In this document: piece by piece, positions 8,354 to 16,355 of the stretch
How the letters are laid out: each line of letters begins with the position of its first letter
Position numbering within the stretch: position 1 is the stretch's first letter
Source of the DNA: Peptoclostridium litorale DSM 5388
GTDB taxonomy: Bacteria; Bacillota; Clostridia; Peptostreptococcales; Peptostreptococcaceae
Assembly: GCF_900141635.1 (NCBI RefSeq)
Contig: NZ_FSRH01000004.1
Coordinates: 1 to 64,000, forward strand
DNA length: 64,000 nt
Direction of reading: 5' to 3'
The notes under the pieces: model-generated
What the model was told of the DNA's origin: nothing
The model's database searches: none
What the model saw: the letters and a program-made list of their open reading frames with translations, nothing else
Made by a program: the position numbers and the translations under genes

Positions 8354-10336
8354 TTGCCAAATGAAATGCTTTTAAGCCAGAACAGGGACAGCATAAAGGC
8401 GTGGGAAAAATTCATAAAAAGTGATGAAATAGACAGCTCCCTTGTAAGGGATGAAATAGCGAAATCCTGGATAAGGAGCAAACAGCATGGGGTAAATCCT
8501 CATGGAAGCAACGAGGGATGCTTTTTAAGCAATGACGAATTCTTAAAGAGGCGTGAGATGTACGACCAGCTTTTGCATGCCGGCGTTCATTTTATGAAAA
8601 TACTCCAAAAAACCGTGCTGGACAAGACTATAGTGATAAGGCTTACGGACAAGGACGGGTATGTGCTTGAATGCTTCAGTGAGCTTTACGAGAAGGATGA
8701 GAGCCTCATGGTGACAAAGGGCTGCAATATAAGCGAAAAATACATGGGCACGAATGCAATATCGCTTGCGCTCATAGAGGCAAGCCCTGTGCAGGTGCTT
8801 GGAGGAGAGCATTACTCCAAGGCATACCACGAGTGGACTTCGTCGGCTGCGCCCATAAGGGATGAAAACGGACGGGTGATAGGGGTCATAAGTGTTACGG
8901 GACCCTGCGACAAGGTGCATCCCCACACTCTCGGAATGGTTGTAGCCGCAGCCGAGGCAATAGAAAACGAGCTGATGCTTGAAGACATAAACAAGAGGCT
9001 CAAAATCACAAACAAGCACCTCTTTGCAATAATGGAATCGATATCAGAAGGTCTCATAGGAATAGACGAGCAGGGCATAGTGAAAGACATAAACCTGTTT
9101 GCAAGAAGGCTGCTGTCGCTTGAAGAGGCAGACATAATAGGAAATAGCATAGACCTTTTCATAAGTGAAAAGAAGTCTAGGCTTTTGAAGAATGTAATAA
9201 AAAGAGGTAAAAAGCATGAAGAAGTCGAGATGTACTTTAAAAATAAAAGAGCAAAAAAGGTGTACTGCATAGTGAGCTTCACCCCTATAATAGACTGTAC
9301 TGCCGGAAATGTCGAAGGGGTGGTTGTGACATTCAGAAAGTCAAAGACAATACACAACCTTGTAAACAGGATAACGGGGGCAGAGGCGATATTCAGCTTT
9401 GACGACATTCTTGGGGAAAGCGAGCACATGCTCAGCGCAAAGAACATGGCGCTTAAGGCCGCAAAGTCAAACACTACCATACTTTTAAACGGTGAAAGCG
9501 GAACGGGAAAGGAACTGTTTGCTCATGCAATACACAATGAGAGCAAGAGGAAAAACAAGCCTTTTGTGACTATAAACTGCGGGGCCATACCTAGAGAGCT
9601 CGTGGCAAGCGAGCTGTTTGGATATGTGGAAGGGGCTTTCACAGGAGCAAAGAGGGGGGGGCATCCCGGCAAATTCGAACTCGCCGACGAGGGAACCATT
9701 TTCCTGGACGAGATCGGGGACATGCCCCTTGACGCCCAGACCAACCTTTTGAGGGTTCTCGAGACAAAAAAGATAGTCAGGATAGGGGACCACAATATAA
9801 TACCGATAGATGCAAGGGTAATTGCAGCTACGCACAAGGACCTCGAGAAAGAGGTCGAAAAGGGGAATTTCAGAAAGGACCTTTACTACAGGTTGAATGT
9901 AATGCCTATAAACACCCCATCGCTCAGAAGCAGAAGGGAAGATATAAGGCTTCTCATAGATGTGTTCTTTGAAAAGTTTAATGCCAGCATGGGTAAACAC
10001 TTAAAGGGAATAGACGAGAGCTTTTATTTGAGAATGAGAGGATATGACTGGCCGGGCAATGTCAGAGAGCTTCAAAACGTGATGCAGCTCGTAATAAACA
10101 TGGCTGAAAGCGGAGAAATTATTACTGAAAAGCATATACCCGATAATATAAAAGGCGAGGCATTATCGGATAATGAGCAGGAAGAACAAAAGCTATATTC
10201 CCTTGAGGAAATAGAAAAGGCGGCGATAATAAACACGCTCAAAGGAACCGGTAAAAATATAGCCCTCTCCTCAAAAATACTGGGCATAGGCAGGAGCACT
10301 TTGTACAGGAAAATGGAGAAATACGGGATAGAATAG
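8354..10336 (+). CDS. Sigma-54-dependent transcriptional activator (GAF-PAS-AAA+-Fis)
   Basis: The 660-residue protein is an enhancer-binding protein of the AcoR/DhaR kind. Layout: an N-terminal sensor (about residues 15-200, GAF-like, with SEKYMGTNAIS and a SAAPIRDENGRVIGVISVTGP stretch), a PAS domain (about 210-315), the AAA+ domain (about 340-570) with Walker A GESGTGKE at about 380, the sigma-54 contact loop GAFTGA at 427-432 and Walker B TIFLDEIGD, and a Fis-type helix-turn-helix at the C-terminus (SSKILGIGRSTLYRKMEKYGI). The start is TTG at 8354 with GGAGTGG upstream. It lies directly before a region with repeated half-sites and a -24/-12 promoter, so its likely target is the pair of ion-translocating subunits downstream. 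The sensed molecule is unknown. Confidence 0.93.
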   Translation: MPNEMLLSQNRDSIKAWEKFIKSDEIDSSLVRDEIAKSWIRSKQHGVNPHGSNEGCFLSNDEFLKRREMYDQLLHAGVHFMKILQKTVLDKTIVIRLTDKDGYVLECFSELYEKDESLMVTKGCNISEKYMGTNAISLALIEASPVQVLGGEHYSKAYHEWTSSAAPIRDENGRVIGVISVTGPCDKVHPHTLGMVVAAAEAIENELMLEDINKRLKITNKHLFAIMESISEGLIGIDEQGIVKDINLFARRLLSLEEADIIGNSIDLFISEKKSRLLKNVIKRGKKHEEVEMYFKNKRAKKVYCIVSFTPIIDCTAGNVEGVVVTFRKSKTIHNLVNRITGAEAIFSFDDILGESEHMLSAKNMALKAAKSNTTILLNGESGTGKELFAHAIHNESKRKNKPFVTINCGAIPRELVASELFGYVEGAFTGAKRGGHPGKFELADEGTIFLDEIGDMPLDAQTNLLRVLETKKIVRIGDHNIIPIDARVIAATHKDLEKEVEKGNFRKDLYYRLNVMPINTPSLRSRREDIRLLIDVFFEKFNASMGKHLKGIDESFYLRMRGYDWPGNVRELQNVMQLVINMAESGEIITEKHIPDNIKGEALSDNEQEEQKLYSLEEIEKAAIINTLKGTGKNIALSSKILGIGRSTLYRKMEKYGIE

Positions 10337-10343
10337 TAAAATA

Positions 10344-10425
10344 TGCGTATCAAAATGAAACCTATGTATTGTTTTGATACGCATTATAAAAAGTATACAA
10401 TGAACAATGCGTATTAAAATGACAC
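10344..10425. promoter_or_regulatory. Probable upstream activating sites for the sigma-54 activator
   Basis: TGCGTATCAAAA at 10344-10355 is matched by its exact inverse TTTTGATACGCA at 10372-10383 (12-bp arms, 16-base gap). A third copy, TGCGTATTAAAA at 10408-10419, repeats the first; the direct repeats agree at 16 of 18 positions when extended by six bases. The sites lie about 120-200 bases before the -24/-12 element, the usual distance for enhancer-binding proteins. There is no T tract, so this is unlikely to be only a terminator. Confidence 0.7.
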
Positions 10426-10541
10426 GGATTTTACTATCTGCTTTTTACAAAAGCATTTGAAGATGTCTGATTAAAAAACAATTAAATTTATAATGGCGTG
10501 TATGCCGGCTTTGAGAGCTTTATACAAACAGCTTATCGAAG

Positions 10542-10558
10542 TTGGCATTATTTTTGCT
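10542..10558 (+). promoter_or_regulatory. Sigma-54 (-24/-12) promoter
   Basis: TTGGCATTATTTTTGCT fits the TTGGCA-N6-TTGCW consensus, with the diagnostic GG (10544-10545) and GC (10556-10557) separated by exactly 10 bases. Transcription would start near 10570, leaving a leader of about 180 bases before the first subunit gene. An activator gene of the right class lies immediately upstream. Confidence 0.75.
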
Positions 10559-10747
10559 ATGTTATATATATACGGAATTTCAAATCAGATTTCAGCAGAA
10601 TGTAATGGGCAGATTTGCAAAGCTTCCATAAATCCGAACTTCTCACACATGCACATGCCTCTAGCTGAGATTTTATATTATTCCAAAACGATATAACATT
10701 GAAGTCTGTGACATGAGTATAAAATTTTTGAAACAGAGGTGGCGCGC

Positions 10748-12226
10748 ATGAATGATTTTTTGCTTGCAGTTCCAATAATAATACCATTTTTGATATTTGG
10801 ATATATACTATTGAAAAAAGATATGGATTTTAAAAGAGCCCATAGGTATTCCCTTTCAGGCGGAGTAATCTGTATCGCAGCAATTCTTTTAATTATCTAT
10901 TCTAATGACAAAATGCAGCTTGAAATACTCAAAACAGGGGAATTTTTCAAAATATATATAAATATTGACAAGATAGGGCAGCTGTTTTCAACGCTTGCAT
11001 GCATACTTTGGATATTCACACTGATATATTCAATGGAGTACATGAGGGAGTATGAAAATGCAAAAATATTTTTTGCATTTTTTTCGGCAGCGCTGGGAAG
11101 CACGATCGGAATCGCATTTTCGGGAAATATGCTTACCATGTGCATATTCTACTTCATGCTTACCTTTTCTACATTTCCGCTCATGGCGCACAATGAACAA
11201 GACGGAGGAGGAATAAAATATCTGGCATATTCTCTAAAGGGAGGAGTGCTTATACTGGCTGGCATTATTGCAGTATACACGGTGAGTCCAAATATGGACT
11301 TTGCGGCCAGCGGAGTTTCGTATATTGAATCGCAAAAGCTGATACTGGCGATTGGGTTTGTTCTGATGTTTTTGGGATTTGGCGCAAAGGCGGCAATGGT
11401 TCCATTTCACTCATGGCTTGCACAATCTGCGAAGTCTCCAACGCCTGCCGGTTCTATATTCCATGCGGCTTTAGTAGTGCAGTCAGGCATATTTGCAATA
11501 ATAAGGATTTCTTATTTCATATTCGGGGCAAAGCTTCTCAGGGACATGGATGTACAGTCAATTGCAATTTCGATGGCGGCTCTCACCGTACTAATGGGTT
11601 CATTTACCGCCCTTAAAAAGGAAAACCTCAAGGAAAGGCTGACATATTCGACAATAGGGCAGCTTGGATATATCCTTATTGGAGTGTTCATGCTTGATTC
11701 AAATGCCCTTACGGGAGGGATACTGCATCTTGTAAACCACGCCCTTATCAAGATAATACTTTTATTTTGTGCGGGAGCTGTGTATAAGAGCCTTGGAAAA
11801 CAGGACGTGTCTGACATGAAAGGCGTAGGAAAGAAAATGCCTGTAACAATGGGATGTTTTTCAATAGCGGCTGTATCTCTAATAGGAATACCTCCGACAA
11901 ACGGTTTTGTAAGCAAGTGGTATCTTGTGACGGCCAGCATAGACTCGGGAAAGACAATCGCAGCGGCGGTGCTTCTTGTAAGCGCATTTCTTACTGATTC
12001 ATATTTGATGCCAGTGGTCATAAAGTCTTTCTTCTATGACTGTGAATGCAACGGTTGCAAAGAGAAAGGAGACTGCAAATTCGAGCAAAAATCGGATGAA
12101 TGTGAGATGGGATTTGCTACTGTATTTTCGCTTGTGGCTTTGACTTTTGCCGCTGTGGCTATTGGAGTGTATCCTTCAGCGCTTGTAGGTTTTGTGAGTG
12201 CAATAGTAAGCGGAGTCGGACTGTAG
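10748..12226 (+). CDS. NuoL/MrpD-like proton-conducting membrane subunit (first of pair)
   Basis: The 492-residue polytopic protein belongs to the antiporter-like family (NuoL/M/N, HyfB, MrpA/D). The core holds FGAKAAMVPFHSWLAQSAKSPT then TPAGSIFHAALVVQSGIF, with the TM7 lysine at K214 and the later NHALIKIILLFCAGAV and IPPTNGFVSKW segments. Two oddities: the TM5 glutamate that pairs with that lysine in proton-pumping members is Phe136 here (IFYFMLTFS), and a Cys-rich loop (CECNGCKEKGDC, about residues 432-443) could bind metal. The start is ATG 10748 after AGAGGTGG. Likely sigma-54-dependent and co-transcribed with the next gene. Confidence 0.85.
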   Translation: MNDFLLAVPIIIPFLIFGYILLKKDMDFKRAHRYSLSGGVICIAAILLIIYSNDKMQLEILKTGEFFKIYINIDKIGQLFSTLACILWIFTLIYSMEYMREYENAKIFFAFFSAALGSTIGIAFSGNMLTMCIFYFMLTFSTFPLMAHNEQDGGGIKYLAYSLKGGVLILAGIIAVYTVSPNMDFAASGVSYIESQKLILAIGFVLMFLGFGAKAAMVPFHSWLAQSAKSPTPAGSIFHAALVVQSGIFAIIRISYFIFGAKLLRDMDVQSIAISMAALTVLMGSFTALKKENLKERLTYSTIGQLGYILIGVFMLDSNALTGGILHLVNHALIKIILLFCAGAVYKSLGKQDVSDMKGVGKKMPVTMGCFSIAAVSLIGIPPTNGFVSKWYLVTASIDSGKTIAAAVLLVSAFLTDSYLMPVVIKSFFYDCECNGCKEKGDCKFEQKSDECEMGFATVFSLVALTFAAVAIGVYPSALVGFVSAIVSGVGL

Positions 12227-12256
12227 TATTTTAAAGTTGATATTAGGGGGAGTGAT

Positions 12257-14074
12257 ATGAATATTTTTTTGATGATGTTTATACTGTTTTTTCCTGCAGC
12301 CATGGCACCTGCAGTATACTGGATTGGCAAAAGGAGCTGTGGACTTATGGATGCAGCAGTCATCGGATCTCTTGCAGCCGAAACGGCAGCTGCAGCATAT
12401 ATGCTTTGCGTGGTTAGATATTCTCAAATAGTATTTCATGCCCCGGGCATTATGACAACGGGTTTTGAAATGAAAATGGACAGCTTCAGGGCTGTATTTG
12501 TCCTGCTCGGAGCCTCAATGTGGCTGCTTTGCGGCATATACTGCATGTGGCATATGAAGGGGCAATCGGGAAATCAAAGGTTTTATGCATTTTACATGAT
12601 GGCGCTGTCGGCGACTACGGGTGTTTTCATGTCGGAAAACGTCGTGAACATGTTTGCCTTTTTTGAAATCATGGCAATAACGTCATATGTGCTCGTAGTG
12701 CACAGCCAAGGCAAAAGCGCCCATGAATCTGGAAAGTTTTACCTTGCGGTATCAATAGTAACAGCTCTTGTGACACTGCTTGGAATAGTTGTTTTTTACA
12801 CCCACTCGGGAAGCCTTTCAATAACCGATATTGAAAAGTCGACCGGGACCATGGGGAATGCAAAATATGCAGCTGCATTTCTAATGAGCTTTGGTTTTTT
12901 GGCTAAGGCATGCATATTCCCACTTCACATATGGCTTCCAAGCACTTACAGCCATTCACAAATGCCCGTTACAATAATACTTTCGACTGTGCTTTCGAAG
13001 GCGGGGATATTCGGGATAATGACAGTGGGATTCATACTCGGATGGGACAGGCATTTTTCACATGTGGTCATGGCGCTTGCACTTACAAGCATGCTGCTTG
13101 GGGGAGTGCTTGCCCTTCTTAAAACGGACGTCAAGGAGAAGCTTGCATACGGAAGCATGAGCCAGATGGGTTATATAACACTTGTAGTATCTACTGTAGG
13201 GCTTTCAGACTCTCACGGCGGAGAAGCCATTATGGCGGCTGTATACCACTGTGTAAACCATGCTCTTTTCAAAGGGGCGATATTTATGGCTTTTGGCATA
13301 ATATGCGCTAAGGCTAAAAGTAGTAACGTAAACGATTTGAAGTTGACAGGAAAGGGGAACATATTCATCACGGCAACATTCATGTTCGCGGCGGCTTCGA
13401 ACATGGGGATTGCAGGCAGCAGCGGCTTCGTAAGCAAAACAATGATTCACCATAGCCTGTCATACTATGAGGGCGGCATTAAGTATATGGGAACTTTTCT
13501 TGAGACGATATTCCTAATAAGCTCGGGCATCACGGCGGCGTATCTTATAAAGCTTTTCAGGGCAGTTTTCAGGCAGGATTTTGAAAGCGAGCATTCAGGG
13601 GAACATGAACCCTCGAAATCAAACGATTTGAAGTTTGCATATTTTCCTATGGCTTTGATATGCATGTTTATGATTGCAGTAGCTGTAAGGCCACACGCCA
13701 TTTTGAACATTGCGGGAAGCAGCGTTATGGGAATGGATATACATCCTGGTAAAATTTATTTTTACAGCATTAAATCAGCAGCATATTCGCTGGTTGTATT
13801 TATAGTTGGAATTTTAATATATTCAATATCAAAACTAAAGACCGCTCACTTTAAAAATGGAGTCCGTATATATGTTGATCCCTCACAGGAGTGGATGCAC
13901 ATAAAAAATGACATCTATATGCCCCTGTGCAGGAATATTTTTTATATTTCAGACAAGGTATTTGGTGGAATAGACAGTGTTGAAATGTCTACAATAGGAT
14001 TTGCTGAAAAGTGCATAGTAAAAATCAGCCAAAGGGGCAAGTTTTGCGAAAAGGCTTCAAATACGAAGAAATAG
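12257..14074 (+). CDS. NuoL/HyfB-like proton-conducting membrane subunit (second of pair)
   Basis: The 605-residue polytopic protein is of the same family as the preceding gene but longer, with a C-terminal extension of the NuoL kind. The TM5 glutamate is present (AFFEIMAITSYVLV, E137), as is the TM7 lysine (LAKACIFPLHIWLP, K217), then the CVNHALFKGAIFMAFG and AGSSGFVSK segments. About 14-16 membrane helices can be drawn, followed by a soluble tail. AGGGGGAGTGAT precedes the ATG. There are 30 bases between the two genes, so they probably form one operon. No hydrogenase, NADH dehydrogenase, formate dehydrogenase or Mrp E/F/G subunit is nearby, so the complex is either minimal or completed elsewhere. 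Confidence 0.86.
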   Translation: MNIFLMMFILFFPAAMAPAVYWIGKRSCGLMDAAVIGSLAAETAAAAYMLCVVRYSQIVFHAPGIMTTGFEMKMDSFRAVFVLLGASMWLLCGIYCMWHMKGQSGNQRFYAFYMMALSATTGVFMSENVVNMFAFFEIMAITSYVLVVHSQGKSAHESGKFYLAVSIVTALVTLLGIVVFYTHSGSLSITDIEKSTGTMGNAKYAAAFLMSFGFLAKACIFPLHIWLPSTYSHSQMPVTIILSTVLSKAGIFGIMTVGFILGWDRHFSHVVMALALTSMLLGGVLALLKTDVKEKLAYGSMSQMGYITLVVSTVGLSDSHGGEAIMAAVYHCVNHALFKGAIFMAFGIICAKAKSSNVNDLKLTGKGNIFITATFMFAAASNMGIAGSSGFVSKTMIHHSLSYYEGGIKYMGTFLETIFLISSGITAAYLIKLFRAVFRQDFESEHSGEHEPSKSNDLKFAYFPMALICMFMIAVAVRPHAILNIAGSSVMGMDIHPGKIYFYSIKSAAYSLVVFIVGILIYSISKLKTAHFKNGVRIYVDPSQEWMHIKNDIYMPLCRNIFYISDKVFGGIDSVEMSTIGFAEKCIVKISQRGKFCEKASNTKK

Positions 14075-14117
14075 ATTGATTTGGCAAGCACAGCATATTA
14101 TTTCAGAATAAACCCGC

Positions 14118-14147
14118 TTGGATATGTGGCCTGCAATGAGGTATAAT
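14118..14147 (+). promoter_or_regulatory. Promoter of luxS
   Basis: TTGGAT at 14118-14123 and TATAAT at 14142-14147 are separated by 18 bases. The expected start near 14154 lies just before the AAAGGAGGGG ribosome site, which supports the TTG start of luxS. Confidence 0.65.
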
Positions 14148-14180
14148 GAAATGTATAAATTGCATAAAGGAGGGGTTTAT

Positions 14181-14636
14181 TTGAAAAACATAGTTGTGGA
14201 AAGTTTTACAATGGACCATACTGCAGTAGAGGCTCCTTTTGTCAGAAAATGCAGCGTTGTGAAGACTCCAAATGGGGATGTGATTACAAAATTCGACCTC
14301 AGGTTCATGCAGCCCAACAAGGAGGTCATGCCGACAGGTGCAATTCACGCAATAGAACATCTCATGGCCGGATTTATAAGGGAAGAGCTGGAAGGGGTTG
14401 TAGACATATCTCCTATGGGATGCAGGACTGGATTTTATTTAATTGTCGTAGGGGAGCTTAGCGAAGAAATGGTCGCAAAAGCTCTAATGAGTTCACTTGA
14501 AAAGATACTAAGATCGGAAGAAGTTCCGGCAGCAAATCCCGTCCAGTGCGGAAACTACAGGGATCTGTGCCTGTTTGGGGCAAAAGAGTATTCAAAAGAA
14601 GTGCTTCGAAAATTGAAGCAGAAATATAATGGATAA
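14181..14636 (+). CDS. luxS: S-ribosylhomocysteine lyase LuxS
   Basis: The 151-residue metalloenzyme cleaves S-ribosylhomocysteine to homocysteine and the AI-2 precursor DPD. The metal ligands are visible: the HxxEH motif in AIHAIEHLMA and the cysteine in PVQCGNYRD; the active-site cysteine is in MGCRTGFYL. Length is normal (about 150-157). The start is TTG at 14181 with AAGGAGGGG 7 bases upstream; the longer frame from 14118 would begin inside the promoter. It is monocistronic or paired with the coiled-coil gene 56 bases downstream. Confidence 0.95.
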   Translation: MKNIVVESFTMDHTAVEAPFVRKCSVVKTPNGDVITKFDLRFMQPNKEVMPTGAIHAIEHLMAGFIREELEGVVDISPMGCRTGFYLIVVGELSEEMVAKALMSSLEKILRSEEVPAANPVQCGNYRDLCLFGAKEYSKEVLRKLKQKYNG

Positions 14637-14692
14637 AAATACCAGAATAATATTATAATATGAATAATATGTCATCAGGGGGAAGTCGCAAA

Positions 14693-15241
14693 ATGAATTA
14701 TCCAGAGGATAAATGCAAGGGAATAGAAATACAAAAACTTAAAGCTTTAGAGCTTGAAAAAAGCATAAACGAACTTGAAAGCAGGAAAAGCTTAATTGAA
14801 TGCGAAATCAAGGAGTTCAAGGGAGTATTCAGGCGAATAGAGGAAATGATGTTCGATTTGGATAAGCTCGGGGAGATAAGGGAAGACAAAAAAGCCGAGC
14901 AAGAGGGCAAAATGTTAATAGACAAGAAGGATTTTGAAGAACTTCTGGATATTTCAAAGAGGCAGCATATACTTGAAAATAGATTAAGGCGTATTGAAAA
15001 GGAAAATGACAGGGTCAAGGGCGAACTAAACGAGGCCGTGAAGACAATAAAAGAAAAGGACGAAGAGCTTGAGTGCAAGTCAAAGCTTAAAAAAGAGCTA
15101 TATACGGCTACGGCAATGCTTAAAAAGACAGACTATCAGTTCAGGATGCTTTCAGATTTTTTAAAGTCCATAGATCAGTTTGGAAATGCCAGGGAGTTCA
15201 TGCTCCAAACGGAAAAGGAAAAAAGCAAGGTGAAAAAATAG
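14693..15241 (+). CDS. Coiled-coil protein of unknown function
   Basis: This 182-residue, highly charged protein is dominated by Lys and Glu with heptad-like leucines from about residue 12 to 150 (for example LENRLRRIEKENDRVKGELNE). It has no signal peptide, membrane segment or enzymatic motif. A short less-charged C-terminal part (MLSDFLKSIDQFGNAREFML) may be a small folded end. The start is ATG 14693 with AGGGGGAAG upstream. No family was recognised. A strong terminator follows. Confidence 0.7.
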   Translation: MNYPEDKCKGIEIQKLKALELEKSINELESRKSLIECEIKEFKGVFRRIEEMMFDLDKLGEIREDKKAEQEGKMLIDKKDFEELLDISKRQHILENRLRRIEKENDRVKGELNEAVKTIKEKDEELECKSKLKKELYTATAMLKKTDYQFRMLSDFLKSIDQFGNAREFMLQTEKEKSKVKK

Positions 15242-15249
15242 AAATAATG

Positions 15250-15292
15250 ATAAAAAACAACTGTGTTAGATAAGCACAGTTGTTTTTTATCA
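15250..15292. terminator. Bidirectional terminator
   Basis: AAAAAACAACTGTG and CACAGTTGTTTTTT form a perfect 14-bp stem around a nine-base loop, with A and T tracts on both sides. It serves the coiled-coil gene on + and the small gene on -. Confidence 0.88.
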
Positions 15293-15496
15293 TTAAAAAT
15301 ATCTCATTCCAAGCCCTCTTAGTATTGCTGTCACAGTGTCCTCGTCTAAGGACAGTATTTGAGCTATTTCAAAGTCCAAAAGCCCCTGGGCGTGGTACTG
15401 GAGAAGTGCTTCGAATTCGTCCTGGCTTATCTCCTGTGAACATACCTTTGAATCGTTTTTCTTTTTTCTGTCGCTGTCTGAAAGTGCTCTGTACAT
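15293..15496 (-). CDS. Small protein of unknown function with helix-turn-helix-like C-terminus
   Basis: A 67-residue protein starting at the ATG at 15496 (minus), which has CAGGAGGAAT immediately upstream; a longer frame has no ribosome site. After a charged N-terminus, about residues 28-62 (DEFEALLQYHAQGLLDFEIA then QILSLDEDTVTAILRGLGM) read like a recognition-type helical repeat, as in sigma-70 region 4 or SinR/Xre-like helices. This is a resemblance only. It is convergent with the coiled-coil gene and divergent from the cysteine T-box promoter. Confidence 0.65.
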   Translation of the reverse strand: MYRALSDSDRKKKNDSKVCSQEISQDEFEALLQYHAQGLLDFEIAQILSLDEDTVTAILRGLGMRYF

Positions 15497-15560
15497 GGTA
15501 TTCCTCCTGTATGATAGTGTCGATACAATAATAATATCACAAAAAATTAAAGATAAAATA

Positions 15561-15589
15561 TTGACATAATAAATTATATATTTTATAAT
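15561..15589 (+). promoter_or_regulatory. Consensus sigma-70 promoter for the cysK-cysE leader
   Basis: TTGACA at 15561-15566 and TATAAT at 15584-15589 are perfect consensus hexamers with a 17-base spacer. Transcription would start about 50 bases before the first T-box. Confidence 0.85.
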
Positions 15590-15640
15590 CAATGTAAATT
15601 AGGATTTAAATATAATATTTACCAAAAGTTAAATATAGTT

Positions 15641-15908
15641 TTTATAAATTCTGTGAAGGAAAGAGTAGCATGCGAAATGGCGAAAGCGAGCCGGGGTAGG
15701 TGGGAGCCGGTGGTCAGGAAGAATGTGAAGTGCATTCCGGAGAAGGCTTTTTGAAAGAGAATCATGTAGGAAAGCCCGGCGAGGCCGTTAAACCGCAAAG
15801 AGAAGGTGCAGTGTGCATTTATGCATATATAATTTGCGCCAAAAAAAAGAGTGGAACCGCGAGCCAAAGCTTCGCCTCTTGCATATGCAGGAAGCGAGGC
15901 TTTTTTTA
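15641..15908 (+). ncRNA. Cysteine T-box leader 1 of 2
   Basis: Features seen: stem I with the AGCGAGCCGGGG / GGTGGGAGCCGG distal region, a specifier loop GAAGTGCATTCC with TGC (Cys) at 15731-15733, the T-box sequence GAGTGGAACCGCG at 15849-15861, and a terminator at about 15866-15908 (TTCGCCTCTTGCAT paired with ATGCAGGAAGCGAGG, then a T tract). Uncharged tRNA-Cys should favour read-through to cysK. Confidence 0.92.
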
Positions 15909-15973
15909 ATGAAAAGTTCAGCTGATTGGAGCTGAATACGTGCTTTGGGACTTAAATAAAACTGAAAATACAA

Positions 15974-16236
15974 TTTATAAATTCTGTGAAGGAAAAAAGT
16001 AGCATGCTAAATGGCGAAAGCGAGCCGGGATAGGTGGAAGCCGGCGGTCAGGAAGTATGTGAAGTGCATTCCGGAGAAGGCTTTTTGAAAGAGAATCATG
16101 TAGGAAAGCCCGGCGAGGCCGTTAAACCGCAAAGAGAAGGTGCAGTGTGCATTTGTGCATATGTGATCTGCGCCTGAAAAAGAGTGGAACCGCGAGACCC
16201 CCTTGCCTCTTTAATGGAGACGAGGGGTTATTTTAT
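15974..16236 (+). ncRNA. Cysteine T-box leader 2 of 2
   Basis: This is a nearly exact repeat of leader 1 over about 220 bases. It has the same TTTATAAATTCTGTGAAGGA start, the specifier TGC at 16065-16067, GAGTGGAACCGCG at 16182-16194, and a weaker terminator (CCCCTTGCCTCT with GGAGACGAGGGG, one mismatch, then TTATTTTA). Many differences fall in paired regions and keep pairing. It precedes cysK. Confidence 0.92.
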
Positions 16237-16355
16237 GTCATGGAGAGTATACGGTTCATTCGCAAGATGGACCAGCTACAAACATGAACGATTGAACACA
16301 TTCACAAGAGACTATTTGAACTGAAACCAAAGGGATAATTACGGGAGGGTATAAT

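Noticed and set aside
10344-10383. The inverted repeat after the sigma-54 activator gene as a terminator
   Set aside because: No T tract follows and a third, direct copy of the half-site is present, which fits activator binding better.
10493-10696. A 67-codon + strand frame between the sigma-54 activator and the first translocator gene
   Set aside because: It has no ribosome site, contains the -24/-12 promoter, and its composition is unlike neighbouring genes.
15700-15909. A 69-codon + strand frame
   Set aside because: It lies inside the first cysteine T-box; the RNA structure explains the sequence.
15641-16236. The long direct repeat as a mobile element or CRISPR-like repeat
   Set aside because: Each unit is a complete T-box with specifier and terminator; there are only two units and no spacer pattern.
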